The position numbers and the translations under genes are program-made. A stretch of DNA of 28,562 nucleotides from a virus: positions 1 through 28,562 of IMG/VR virus record IMGVR_UViG_3300027963_000259; one strand, written 5' to 3'. How positions within the stretch are numbered: position 1 is the stretch's first letter; each line of letters starts with the position of its first letter. Positions 16,677-26,086 of this stretch are shown here, one piece after another. The notes below the pieces were generated by a model. It was not told where the DNA came from and did no database searches. It saw only the letters and a list, made by a program, of their open reading frames with translations.

Positions 16677-19600
16677 TTAATAACTGATAGAACTCAATAT
16701 GTTAGTTGTATTCACTTCTTGTATCGATGTAGTTACTATGTAACCTGCCGTTTTCATCTTTGCTGCCGTTAGTGCTTCTATTATTTCAATATCACTAACA
16801 GTTGTACCACTGATAAAAATTTCATTCGGCGCTGAGGTAATCTGTTGTAAGCTACCATATACTTGATCATTATTTGAAGGTACGATAATGAATGTAGTAA
16901 TATATGGCATCAACTTGTTCATTACAAATGTTGACAATTCACTAAAATAGAACGTATCACCGAAATCCCAGTTATCTAATGCAAAGAATTGATTTATAGC
17001 CGATACGATTCTCGTCTTGATATCGTTTTCAGTAATAACTTGTTCTTTATTTTTTACAACTTTAAAAGATGCTTGAAGTGTTTTATCAGCTTGTGGTCCA
17101 AAAAGAACTTTGTATTTTACCGGATGATAGATTATCTCATCACTAATACTTTTAATCTTATCTAGATTAACTCCGTATGTTAATCTTAGATCTGTACTAC
17201 TCGGTGGCAATGGTTGTTCAGATATATCACCTCTTAAGAATTTTCTATATTCATTGTCATAGTTCTTTGTTAATAGATAGATATCCATTATGTTAGTTGA
17301 GCTAGGATCTATTCTCATAGTTGATTCGGCATTATGGATATAATGGAAATATAAATCATTACGACCAATGTTAGCATAGTAGTCTTGAGTTACAACTAAC
17401 CGTCCCAAAGACATATCTAATTTCTTAACTATATCATTTTGATAAAAATAGAATAATTGTCCATCTTTATATGATGTTAAATTTGTTACCTGTGTTTCAG
17501 ATTCTAATATTTTAAACATACCAGTATCGTTACTAATGTAACGATAGTCTTCTACATAGTTGTCTGTGATATATTTTTCAAAAAATACAAAACGAGATTG
17601 ATTGCTCGAAGATGGATCAACGATAATATCAAATTCTTCGGGATTATCAACTATTCCGTCGTCATTTGTGTCTGAGAATGTAACTTTTACAGCTTTACTA
17701 CTAGTATATCCGTCACTTTCTGCAGTATTTCCGATTATTTCCCAAGCATAATCTTTAACTAAACTGTTACTACTATTAGGTTTAGTATTAAATTTTAATA
17801 CAGATACTTTATCTTTTTGTACTAACCCGGTTGCTGAATCATATATCTTTCTAGATCCATCGAAGAAGAAACGATTCTCTTTGATAGATTCAAAATAATA
17901 TTCTAAACCTCTATAATCTACTTTATAAGTTTCACCGTCGGTAGTAAAAGAAATTACCCAGCTACTATCAAGTTTCTGCCCGGTGTTGTCTCCAGTTTTG
18001 CCTAAGCTCCAAGCAGACAATAGATTTAAATTTCTATCCTGTACTAAAGACCAAATTCTTAAAGTTGAATCGTATCTTAAACCAAAATTCCTATAATTGA
18101 ATATAGAATCAAGAACTTGAGATGTAACTGTACTTGAAAGATAACTTAAAAACTTAGGAATAATTTGTTTAACTATCGATCCGTCTGGAATAATGTCGTT
18201 AACTAATATTGGGCCTAATCCGGAACTTAGTTTTCCTGATCCATTACCTTTACCGTCACCGGTTACCGAAACTACTTTTACCCACATGCGGTCCGAAGTG
18301 GTCGACGACTCAGTGGTTACTAATGTTCCGTTTTTTGCAAAATAATATCCAGCTGGTGGAACTATCTTTAACAAACATCCTGGTTCAACGTATTTTAAAA
18401 TGCTACCTGTGTATATTCCAACACTAAACGGTAACTCATTATCTTTATCTGCGAGATAAGCAGTAGTTTCGTTGTACCCACTGGTTACCTGTTTAAAAAT
18501 AGGAGATATATCAGTTAATATTAGCTTATCATAATACGCATAATAAAAATCTCTCATCATAGATAGTTTAGTAAGTGGTTCTATCTTATTTTTTATTACA
18601 TTTTCAATATCTGTTAATGAATTAAATGTAAAATCAAAACGATGATGTATATTCTCTCTATAAAGTATACCGTCAGTACAGAACGCATTAGTTGAACTAT
18701 ACTTTCCCGAAGGATCTATTAGATCATAGTTACGACTGATACCACTAGCAGAACGGTTAACTGATTTAACCTTAGCTATACTCTGACTTATCGCAAGAGG
18801 AGCTAGATTATAATCTTCACCAGTAATCATTCTATCCTGTGTATAGTATGTCGCAGGTGCTCTTGTTTTAATATCTTGATTAGATTCAGTACTTGTTGCT
18901 GTGCTAACTGAAGATTTTAATGATACTACGAGTTTTAATTCTTCAGTGCTACCTGAAACTGTTAGATAAGGTACTGTTATCTGCACCCCTCTCAAATCTT
19001 TTGGATTTATAGTAAAGGTTGCACCAGCAGATGTTCGATAATAACATCTAAAAGATCCTCTTGGTAGGTTAGCAAATACACCATCACCGAATACTAAAGA
19101 TATTCCATCATTACTAGTAGTCTGAACACCGTATATGTTCTTTATCGTCTTATCGATACTGTTATAGATAACATTGTTTCCGGTAAGTGTTGGTACCTTC
19201 TTCCAAATAGTCGATTCATTACCTAGATTGTTTAGGCTGTATAACCAAACATCATCATTGTTAATATTAACATCATTGATATTAACTATTTGATTTGTAG
19301 TTGGGTTAGTTAATGAAAAATCTTGCTTTGAAAGTACCCCTTGTCTAAAATGCATAAACCATCCAGTGTTTGGACTTCCATATCCCTGTTGATCATCTCT
19401 ATAGATAATCGCTACACGATTAAAAGGCAATGGGGTATCTTCTTGTATAGCACTGTCCTTAATAACTGTGCTCATTACTTCGAATGAATATGACTTACCA
19501 TCTATAGTTTTATTAAATGGAAATACAGGTAAGTCACCGATCGCACTAGCGAGCCTATACTGTTCTGTATAAACACCACTTACCATATCATATGTTTGTG

Positions 19601-20117
19601 GAACTCCAAATTCTAGCGGAGCAACCATCGCAGAGTTCATTATTTTAATATATTGATCAAACCAGTTACCGTTTGATGGATCGTTCCAAACTACTTCTAT
19701 GTTTTGCAGATTACGTCCAGCACTGTCGATAACTTCTTGTGTAGTTGATATTGATTCTACCTTCAATAGACCGTTGGCACAGATATTACGTTTAGCATTA
19801 TAGCTCAACATCTGAGCTAATCTAAGAACACTTTCTCTTCTTTCTGCTAACTCGAGAAAGTTTTCACGTGCATTAAGATCGATCCTGAAAGCTAAACTCT
19901 GACCAAGGAATGCAATGAGATCGATTAAAGCTAGATATTCGCTAGACTCAATATAGTCATTAAAATTTTCTGGATATTTTTCTCGCAAATACGCGATCAT
20001 CACCCTTCTTATGTTTTCAAAATCATAACTAGTGAAGTCGGCGTTCTTAAAAGTTTGGTAGATTTTCTTCCAATCTTCTGACAGAAATAGATTATTTTGA
20101 CGTCCGGTTGTAGACAT
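16677..20117 (-). CDS. gp6: Baseplate wedge protein gp6 (Baseplate J-like)
   Basis: An 1,146-residue protein. The N-terminal 120 residues are helical and gp6-like (LFLSEDWKKIYQTFKNADF, then YPENFNDYIESSEYLALIDL and LAFRIDLNARENFLELAERR). Baseplate J-type landmarks follow: VFGDGVFANLPRG near residues 338-350, and TRAPATYYTQDRMITGEDYN near 415-435. The C-terminus has NDIKTRIVSAINQFFALDNW and FGDTFYFSELSTFVMN, also typical of the family. T4 gp6 is 660 residues, so this protein is about 1.7 times as long; the extra length lies mostly after residue 500. In T4, gp6 forms the ring linking wedges around the hub. A late promoter box and GGGG ribosome binding site precede the ATG. It is probably co-transcribed with the giant gene, because no promoter box lies in the 19-base gap between them. 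Confidence 0.85.
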   Translation of the reverse strand: MSTTGRQNNLFLSEDWKKIYQTFKNADFTSYDFENIRRVMIAYLREKYPENFNDYIESSEYLALIDLIAFLGQSLAFRIDLNARENFLELAERRESVLRLAQMLSYNAKRNICANGLLKVESISTTQEVIDSAGRNLQNIEVVWNDPSNGNWFDQYIKIMNSAMVAPLEFGVPQTYDMVSGVYTEQYRLASAIGDLPVFPFNKTIDGKSYSFEVMSTVIKDSAIQEDTPLPFNRVAIIYRDDQQGYGSPNTGWFMHFRQGVLSKQDFSLTNPTTNQIVNINDVNINNDDVWLYSLNNLGNESTIWKKVPTLTGNNVIYNSIDKTIKNIYGVQTTSNDGISLVFGDGVFANLPRGSFRCYYRTSAGATFTINPKDLRGVQITVPYLTVSGSTEELKLVVSLKSSVSTATSTESNQDIKTRAPATYYTQDRMITGEDYNLAPLAISQSIAKVKSVNRSASGISRNYDLIDPSGKYSSTNAFCTDGILYRENIHHRFDFTFNSLTDIENVIKNKIEPLTKLSMMRDFYYAYYDKLILTDISPIFKQVTSGYNETTAYLADKDNELPFSVGIYTGSILKYVEPGCLLKIVPPAGYYFAKNGTLVTTESSTTSDRMWVKVVSVTGDGKGNGSGKLSSGLGPILVNDIIPDGSIVKQIIPKFLSYLSSTVTSQVLDSIFNYRNFGLRYDSTLRIWSLVQDRNLNLLSAWSLGKTGDNTGQKLDSSWVISFTTDGETYKVDYRGLEYYFESIKENRFFFDGSRKIYDSATGLVQKDKVSVLKFNTKPNSSNSLVKDYAWEIIGNTAESDGYTSSKAVKVTFSDTNDDGIVDNPEEFDIIVDPSSSNQSRFVFFEKYITDNYVEDYRYISNDTGMFKILESETQVTNLTSYKDGQLFYFYQNDIVKKLDMSLGRLVVTQDYYANIGRNDLYFHYIHNAESTMRIDPSSTNIMDIYLLTKNYDNEYRKFLRGDISEQPLPPSSTDLRLTYGVNLDKIKSISDEIIYHPVKYKVLFGPQADKTLQASFKVVKNKEQVITENDIKTRIVSAINQFFALDNWDFGDTFYFSELSTFVMNKLMPYITTFIIVPSNNDQVYGSLQQITSAPNEIFISGTTVSDIEIIEALTAAKMKTAGYIVTTSIQEVNTTNILSSISY

Positions 20118-20139
20118 TGATCAATTACCCCGTTTAGTT

Positions 20140-20147
20140 TATTTATT
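20140..20147 (-). promoter_or_regulatory. T4-type late promoter box AATAAATA upstream of gp6
   Basis: The minus strand reads AAAATAAATAAAC in the 52-base gap between gp25 and gp6. The box ends 22 bases before the gp6 ATG, and GGGG lies between the two. It would drive gp6 plus the giant gene, about 18.9 kb, as one late transcript. Confidence 0.6.
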
Positions 20148-20169
20148 TTAATAAAAATCTGACGTTTTA

Positions 20170-20610
20170 TTAAAGCAGGCCGTTACGTGAGTCAAAACCA
20201 AATTGTAAAGTTTCCTGTATGTTATAAGGAACATATTTCAACACAACTTCAACTTGTATGGCTTGTTCTTTTTGAGTTACAGTAATGTTAACTGGATTTG
20301 TTCGGGGATCATAGTTTACTATCCTAGTAACATCATTTACTATAAGCTCTTTGGCTTGTTCTGTCATTGGTTCGAACAACATTTCCCAAATAATTGTTCC
20401 AAATTCAGGATTTTCAAGTTTCTCACCTTTACGTATATGAAAATGATTGATAAGATCTTGTTTAATCAATGCCAAATCATAGAGTGTCGAATTAGATGCA
20501 GCAGTACTAACTGTGCTAAACCCACGATAATTCTTAGGAGAGAATCCAACATGCCTCTGATCAGTGTTTATCGGATTGATATTTAAATTGTTATAGCCCT
20601 GTGTTGACAT
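20170..20610 (-). CDS. gp25: Baseplate wedge protein gp25
   Basis: 146 residues, close to the T4 gp25 size (132). The conserved gp25 core is visible: LYDLALIKQDLINHFHIRKG followed by EKLENPEFGTIIWEMLFEP (about residues 43-81), then helix-strand elements ELIVNDVTRIVNYDPR and VEVVLKYVPYN. gp25-family proteins occur in all contractile injection systems, where they belong to the inner wedge core and contact gp6, gp53 and the first sheath ring. The first 30 residues are a polar leader. It has its own late promoter box and a GAGAG ribosome binding site six bases before the ATG. Confidence 0.9.
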   Translation of the reverse strand: MSTQGYNNLNINPINTDQRHVGFSPKNYRGFSTVSTAASNSTLYDLALIKQDLINHFHIRKGEKLENPEFGTIIWEMLFEPMTEQAKELIVNDVTRIVNYDPRTNPVNITVTQKEQAIQVEVVLKYVPYNIQETLQFGFDSRNGLL

Positions 20611-20628
20611 TGTTTCTCTCTTCTCTAA

Positions 20629-20636
20629 TATTTATT
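20629..20636 (-). promoter_or_regulatory. T4-type late promoter box AATAAATA upstream of gp25
   Basis: The minus strand reads TTCAATAAATATTAG, 18 bases before the gp25 ATG, in the 36-base gap after the spike gene. The ten bases CAATAAATAT are identical to the box upstream of the cap gene. This is one of the two best matches in the window. Confidence 0.65.
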
Positions 20637-20646
20637 GAATAAATTA

Positions 20647-23169
20647 TTAAGGTTTATTGTTCCTTCTATCTAACATAAGTCTAACTCTTTCAACACTTTT
20701 TTCTGGAACTGCCATAACACTAGCTACTGTAATTGGTCCGCCTGGGGATTCTCTTAATCCTTTGTTCTGTTCCCAAACTTTTCTCTGAAAAGCACTACGA
20801 GTGTCATAGGGATATGCTATAACTGCACTGGGTTGATCGCGCACCATCGCAGGATAGAATTGTAATAGATACATTCTTCCTAAGGTGAGGTTACCAATCT
20901 TATATACTTGTCTGTTTAAATCAAAGAACTGTTCTACGATGTCTAACTGTTGTACCCTAGATAGACTTACAATATTGTTAATATTCCAATTTGTTTTGTA
21001 TTTTTGATTAATGGCTGTTAGTGCTTGATTACCAAATTGTATCAATCCAACGAATACCTTGTTTGGATTTACTGCTGTAGGACTACAAGATGACTCAATA
21101 AACATAAGGGTCATCATTTCTTCTAATTTCATTCCATACTTTGAAGCCAGTTTACCGGTTTTAGCTATAAATTCTTCATCCTGTAACCAACTCTTTGGCA
21201 TTCTATCTATTGATCCATCATTATAATCTGTTGGATAAACAGTATTAGAATCTGCTCTAGTGTCGTTTTCTTGGTTTGCGGTGGCACCCTTACTAGTTGG
21301 AGATGTTCTGCTAAAGTTGCCAGCACCCATAGTGCCGCTACTATTGCCTTTTTCGTAACCTGCATCACCGCCCTGTGTTGATGATATCCTCTGACTATCT
21401 TCATTTCGTTCAATTCTTGTTCGTTCACCGTCCTTGGTATAAGGCATCTGTGGATCTTCTCTGTTGGTAAGTTCTGAAGTAAAGCCTGGAGGATTCAGAT
21501 TTTCATGATGTTCCCAAGGTTCATGCGACGGGGCTCTCTTAACTATTGTTGATCCAACACCCGGAAGAGGATATAATACTAGTTCTTTTATCGTATGATG
21601 CGAAGATTCGGCGCTAACTGCGGACTGTGCTTGCTTTGCAGTAGTTGGTGCCGGACCATTTATGTCAACTTTAGCACCTTTAATAACAATATTGCCGCCT
21701 GTGCCCATGCCTAAACTAGCAGAAGTTATATTTAGAGCACCACCTGCAAGCAAATCAAACGTACCTTGCGATGATATCGCAGTTTGTGCTCCTAATAAGT
21801 TTAAACTCGCGCCTGACGTTACGTGCATTGCTCCACCAGACATTATTTCTGTCATACCGCCCGAAGTTAAACGTACATCTTGACCTTTGGCGTGTAACCC
21901 TTTGGAACTCGAAATGTATGTTGCACCACCAGCAGTGACTGAAAAATCACTAGCAGCACCAAACAATACGTTACCTCCGGCATTAAAAGCAACATTTTCT
22001 ACAGCTTGTCCCCGTATCCTAGTTCCTGCAAATAGATTTAGAGCTCGACTTGCATGTAAATTAATGTCTCTGTCGGCAACAAAATTAAAATCTTCCTTGC
22101 TGTGTATACTAATACTATCCTCGCAGAAGATATCTATCTTACCATTACTGGTAAATTCGATCCAAGCTGACCCTTTTGAATTGGTTATGTAAATTAAATC
22201 TTCACTGTTGTGTAATAATATCTGATGTCCTGTACGAGTTCTGATACGAAAGCTTTCATCTTGAGGATAATTGTTTAATCCTCCACTTCCTCCTGCTTCT
22301 ATATCAACATATTCAATAGGACCTTCATCTGGTTTAGTTTTTCTTACTTTACGATCGTTACCATCGTCCATAACTATCGAATGCCCGCCCATGCGGCTAG
22401 TAAACTTCGTTATCTTGCTGTCTTTTCTACCGATGCTACCTTTATGTGATCCGTTTCGTTTATCTAGCGGACCGGGGGTACTGATACCGTAAACATTGCT
22501 AGGAGTATCTCTTCTAGCTGAACTAGTATGTGTTCCGCGTGTCGGATCTCCAAGTGTTCCTTGTTTTGATAGGCTATCTGCTATTGGATGAACGGGTTTC
22601 TTCATGTCATCGACTTTAGCATTGGGAGCTAGTTTGCCTTCTTTAACAGAAGCTCTATTAACTTCTGCTACTGGTACAGGGTTATCACCGTATTTGTCTG
22701 TAACTTTTTTCTTTGCTCCGGTCCATTTTTGATCAGTGCTGTCATTTACAGTATCCGATACCGATTTACTTGCTGCAATGCCTGGTATCATGTGATTCAT
22801 ATAAGCATCTTGCACACAACCAACCCAATATCCCTGTCCTGGGTCGCTCTCAACAAAGATAACCATTACCAAACATCCAATGTCTGGAGGAACAAACCAC
22901 ATACCATAACTCTTTTGTGTGTGATTAAAATCTTTATCGTCTGAGCCATTGACGGCGAGATCTGAAACTCCATAGAATGGACTACAGTATCTTACTACAT
23001 ATAACTGTTGATTAGCTGAGTTTTGGTTACCTACATCTCGTAAGAGTTCAACTTCCAATGCACCCTGCCTCATAGGATCTATATTATTAACTATTCTCCC
23101 AATAAAAGGTCCTGGACTTGAGAGTCTATCTCTATATTCATTACTAGAATTTCGTTGTGAATCTGCCAT
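20647..23169 (-). CDS. gp5: Central spike gp5 with C-terminal transglycosylase-like domain
   Basis: An 840-residue spike. Residues about 18-130 form the gp5/VgrG-type OB fold (GPFIGRIVNNIDPMRQG, later WFVPPDIGCLVMVIF and YWVGCVQDAYMNHMIPG). After a polar linker, residues about 303-503 are strand repeats rich in Gly, Ser and Ala, consistent with a trimeric beta-helix needle. A Ser/Gly/Asp-rich linker then leads to a lytic domain (about 656-800) with MFIESSCSPTAVNP and VGLIQFG. This matches the SLT transglycosylase pattern E-S-x(3)-P-x-A, with probable catalytic Glu692 (codon 21096-21094). T4 gp5 instead carries a lysozyme between the OB fold and the needle. The start is supported by AGGAC seven to eight bases upstream, and only three bases separate it from the hub stop. 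Role: pierce the outer membrane and cut peptidoglycan. Confidence 0.85.
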   Translation of the reverse strand: MADSQRNSSNEYRDRLSSPGPFIGRIVNNIDPMRQGALEVELLRDVGNQNSANQQLYVVRYCSPFYGVSDLAVNGSDDKDFNHTQKSYGMWFVPPDIGCLVMVIFVESDPGQGYWVGCVQDAYMNHMIPGIAASKSVSDTVNDSTDQKWTGAKKKVTDKYGDNPVPVAEVNRASVKEGKLAPNAKVDDMKKPVHPIADSLSKQGTLGDPTRGTHTSSARRDTPSNVYGISTPGPLDKRNGSHKGSIGRKDSKITKFTSRMGGHSIVMDDGNDRKVRKTKPDEGPIEYVDIEAGGSGGLNNYPQDESFRIRTRTGHQILLHNSEDLIYITNSKGSAWIEFTSNGKIDIFCEDSISIHSKEDFNFVADRDINLHASRALNLFAGTRIRGQAVENVAFNAGGNVLFGAASDFSVTAGGATYISSSKGLHAKGQDVRLTSGGMTEIMSGGAMHVTSGASLNLLGAQTAISSQGTFDLLAGGALNITSASLGMGTGGNIVIKGAKVDINGPAPTTAKQAQSAVSAESSHHTIKELVLYPLPGVGSTIVKRAPSHEPWEHHENLNPPGFTSELTNREDPQMPYTKDGERTRIERNEDSQRISSTQGGDAGYEKGNSSGTMGAGNFSRTSPTSKGATANQENDTRADSNTVYPTDYNDGSIDRMPKSWLQDEEFIAKTGKLASKYGMKLEEMMTLMFIESSCSPTAVNPNKVFVGLIQFGNQALTAINQKYKTNWNINNIVSLSRVQQLDIVEQFFDLNRQVYKIGNLTLGRMYLLQFYPAMVRDQPSAVIAYPYDTRSAFQRKVWEQNKGLRESPGGPITVASVMAVPEKSVERVRLMLDRRNNKP

Positions 23170-23172
23170 TGT

Positions 23173-25779
23173 TTACTGTCCTAAAAATCCAAAAAATGAT
23201 GAAGCTCTACCGCTGCTAGAAAGTTGGAATTGTAACCTAACAGCATGTATTACTTGTGTAAATTTTCCTCCCATAAATTTAGATTCTACTTTTATTATCT
23301 TATACAACCCACTCAGTTGGTCAACCTGTGTAGAAAATTTATATAATCCAGTTACTGGATTTAAATCGATCGGAGTTCGTAATACTATTCCTATCTGAGG
23401 TTCGCTACCTTGATAGTTCATCGACCCATCTTCTAACATGTTAGCACCAACTGGGTTTTTTTGTTGGTTACCCATACCACTGCTAGAAATATAATAAGGA
23501 TCTCCCATTATAGTTAATGCTATCTTAACCATATCACCTTCGTTAGTTAATAGCTTCTGCATAGTTTCTGCTTGTTTACTAACTGGACTGTCTGATCCGT
23601 GTCCTTTGATGTCTGTTTGATTAGATCCAGATGTAGGATATACACTACCAGGGAGTTCTTTTTTATTTGGAGCGTTACCTGCTTGTATGTTTTTCTTAGG
23701 ATCTTTATCTTCGTTCAACCCGCCCTGATTCGCATTATTTTGTGAAGTTGAAGCAGTACCGTCTGCAGGAAGATCAGTAAAGAACGCCACGTTAAACTGT
23801 AGATCTAGATTTAATACTTCAGTATTCTCTCCAGAATATATGTAACTGTAAACTCTGTTTACTGTTTTCTTTTGATTTTCTAATCCTGGAGGTTGCACAT
23901 TTACTGGCATAAACTTATCAACTGCTACATCGTAAGGTACTACCCTGTAAATCCTAGTTCTATTTTGTCTACCATACTGCGGGTTGTACGCATTGTCTAT
24001 AACATTTGATTCGATCCTAAACCAATGCATCATTCCCAGGGGGTTAGTCATTAAGGTAGGGTTGATTATCTGCTTTACGATATAATCACTTCTAAGTATA
24101 ACTGCTGTAAGTATATCTTCTATTTTCATTTCCTGTGGGAAATGCATATTTTTATCTTTATCGATTTTAACTGTATTATCTTTGTAAATCTGTTTCGCAA
24201 CATCAAATACTTTAGGCATATCAGGAAACGGTACTGTTCCGTTATCTGATAGATTTTTATAAAGGTCGCTGCTAGCAATATCGTTTCCGGTATTTCCTTT
24301 GACAAAGAATTGAGAAGGGAAATGTATGTCAATCTGATCAGTAGATTTTTCTAATCCAGACTTAACGTCCCCTTGGAACATTGACTTAAATGCTTTAACC
24401 AACCCGCCTTCGCCTGATCCTAACAGATCCTTTACACTCTTACCACGCAATGTAACATCGCGCATTACTGCTGTGTTTTCTTTTCTAAAGACCAATTCAT
24501 TATAAGGTATCGCAGTACAATCATAAATTGAACCACTGTGTGTTACTCTCATCTGAGATTTAATCATCTTAATGGGAATGTATCGATTTAAACTAGGATC
24601 TATTCCCGATTTACCATTAACATCGGTCCACCCTGCAAATTCTATCATCATTACATAAGGAGCTTCTCTAAAATTTTCATATCCACAGGCATTAGCACCG
24701 TTCTGCATGGTTAAAAAGAATAAACCCATACTATAGGGTTCTATTACTTTAAAAGTAATCTTAAAAGCATTTGTGTTTCCGGTCTCTTCACTGTTAGTTG
24801 GTATAGTTGATATTACTACATCGTCAATGAAATAATCAAAAGACCCAAACTCTGTCTTTACTCGATTAGCACCATGCCCGCCCCAATCACCTTTAGTCGA
24901 TGCTATGATATTTTTATTTAACATCTGTTTGTTGAAGCTTCCGCTATTCTGCGCTGATTTGCTAATCGCACTTAATGTAAAGAGAGGAATAAACGATGAA
25001 TACTTTCTTAGAGCATTTGTACCAGCGGCGGTCCACCCCGCCGATTGTGCTAATGAATCAGGGTCGCCAAACTGCCCGCCGAACGCTGCTGATCCAAGTA
25101 GTCCTGCATTAAACCCCAGTCCTAAAGATCCTAGTCCGCTATATGCTCCAACACCATTTCCCATACCTGAAAGAACTGCTGCGGCACCCCTTCCAATAGC
25201 TGTTATTCCATTTCCGACACCGTTAACTAAGGTACCTAATAGGCTTCCATCTTGCGAACCGGATTTTGCTCTCTCTCCTGATGTTGAATTGTCACTTGAA
25301 GTTGTTAACTTAGTGCTACCAGGATCTTTACTTCCGCTATTTAGAAAAGTAGGACTACTCATACTATCAGCAGGACTACCATTGTCATTTTTAGTATCAA
25401 TAGTTTGTATCGCGTTCATACTATCGATTTCAGTCTGTCGAAACGACTTACTGTCTGTATAACTTGTATCACCCGAAGCAGCTTCGGATCTAAATCCCGA
25501 AGACGAAATATTTTCACCATTACTGGTTGCACCAAACTCATTGCCGCCACCAACACTGCTCTGTGTGGGATCAGTAGTATAACTTACTGGAGTAGACGAT
25601 CCACCAAGCGAATAAGGATCATCACCCGAGCCAGGCACTACGGTTGAGCTGCTTGGCGAATCCATTGATCCGCCTATTGAATATGGATCTTCACCAGCAC
25701 CCGGAACAACAGTCGACGGACTGCCTGGTTCCATGTTCATATCTGGCCAATCGTTGCCATCTTCTCCCATGATACCCAT
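23173..25779 (-). CDS. gp27: Baseplate central hub protein (gp27-type) with low-complexity N-terminus
   Basis: 868 residues. The conserved part starts near residue 300 (TEFGSFDYFIDDVVIS, PYVMMIEFAGWTD). It ends in a hub-type C-terminus: EPQIGIVLRTP, YKIIKVESKFMGGKFTQ and VIHAVRLQ, resembling the closing strands of T4 gp27 and P2 gpD-type hubs. This and its position directly before gp5 support a hub that seats the spike trimer. Residues 1-175 are rich in Ser, Gly, Pro and Asp and hold a doubled STVVPGxGxDPYSxGGS motif. Residues about 177-237 are a glycine-zipper-like hydrophobic stretch. Both regions are shared with the cap protein upstream. I keep the first ATG because MGIMGEDGNDWP aligns with the cap's MGTFGGEDDNNWP, although no strong ribosome binding site is visible. 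T4 gp27 is 391 residues. Confidence 0.7.
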   Translation of the reverse strand: MGIMGEDGNDWPDMNMEPGSPSTVVPGAGEDPYSIGGSMDSPSSSTVVPGSGDDPYSLGGSSTPVSYTTDPTQSSVGGGNEFGATSNGENISSSGFRSEAASGDTSYTDSKSFRQTEIDSMNAIQTIDTKNDNGSPADSMSSPTFLNSGSKDPGSTKLTTSSDNSTSGERAKSGSQDGSLLGTLVNGVGNGITAIGRGAAAVLSGMGNGVGAYSGLGSLGLGFNAGLLGSAAFGGQFGDPDSLAQSAGWTAAGTNALRKYSSFIPLFTLSAISKSAQNSGSFNKQMLNKNIIASTKGDWGGHGANRVKTEFGSFDYFIDDVVISTIPTNSEETGNTNAFKITFKVIEPYSMGLFFLTMQNGANACGYENFREAPYVMMIEFAGWTDVNGKSGIDPSLNRYIPIKMIKSQMRVTHSGSIYDCTAIPYNELVFRKENTAVMRDVTLRGKSVKDLLGSGEGGLVKAFKSMFQGDVKSGLEKSTDQIDIHFPSQFFVKGNTGNDIASSDLYKNLSDNGTVPFPDMPKVFDVAKQIYKDNTVKIDKDKNMHFPQEMKIEDILTAVILRSDYIVKQIINPTLMTNPLGMMHWFRIESNVIDNAYNPQYGRQNRTRIYRVVPYDVAVDKFMPVNVQPPGLENQKKTVNRVYSYIYSGENTEVLNLDLQFNVAFFTDLPADGTASTSQNNANQGGLNEDKDPKKNIQAGNAPNKKELPGSVYPTSGSNQTDIKGHGSDSPVSKQAETMQKLLTNEGDMVKIALTIMGDPYYISSSGMGNQQKNPVGANMLEDGSMNYQGSEPQIGIVLRTPIDLNPVTGLYKFSTQVDQLSGLYKIIKVESKFMGGKFTQVIHAVRLQFQLSSSGRASSFFGFLGQ

Positions 25780-25783
25780 GTTA

Positions 25784-26086
25784 TTATGTTAATCCTAATT
25801 TTGCTAATAAATTACTTCTCTTTGGAAGTTTGATCGTGATACCTGCACGGAAATCATAGATAGGATCCGATATTATATCTACATTACGCTGTGAAAATAC
25901 CCACCAGAGCCTCGGTGTTCCATATAAGTCATAGGCTAACAGATCTGGTCTATAGTTATACTGTGGTTTAATCGTATATTCAAAGTCATCAGCTGCTGCT
26001 GGTACCGGTCTGGGTATCCATATATCCAGATACAATCTGTTTTGCGAAGTTTCAAACCAGGGGCTTGAAGATGTATATCTAGCCAT
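25784..26086 (-). CDS. gp53: Baseplate wedge protein gp53
   Basis: A 100-residue protein with the compact gp53-type core: DFEYTIKPQYNYRPDLLAYD, then LYGTPRLWWVFSQRN and DPIYDFRAGITIKLP. T4 gp53 is about 196 residues; this shorter form keeps the part that resembles LysM-like gp53 cores. In T4, gp53 clamps neighbouring wedges together around the hub. The ATG overlaps the stop of the cap gene (TAATG), with an AAAGGA ribosome binding site inside the end of that gene, so coupled translation is likely. The hub gene starts four bases after its stop. Confidence 0.8.
   Translation of the reverse strand: MARYTSSSPWFETSQNRLYLDIWIPRPVPAAADDFEYTIKPQYNYRPDLLAYDLYGTPRLWWVFSQRNVDIISDPIYDFRAGITIKLPKRSNLLAKLGLT

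Noticed and set aside
20118-20169. Possible terminator between gp25 and gp6.
   Set aside because: No GC-rich stem precedes the T/A runs. The late promoter box explains the AT-rich sequence.
20254-20586. A 110-codon plus-strand frame opposite gp25.
   Set aside because: gp25 on the other strand is clearly real, with a promoter box and ribosome binding site. The shadow frame has no recognisable motif.
24905-25462. A 185-codon plus-strand frame antisense to the hub N-terminus.
   Set aside because: It is Pro/Ala/Leu-rich with no domain. It lies opposite the Gly/Ser-rich low-complexity part of the hub, whose codons read in reverse give few stops. No ribosome binding site or promoter is seen.
25768-25770. 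Second in-frame ATG of the hub as the true start.
   Set aside because: The first ATG gives an N-terminus that aligns with the cap protein's MGTFGGEDDNNWP, and neither ATG has a clearly better ribosome binding site.
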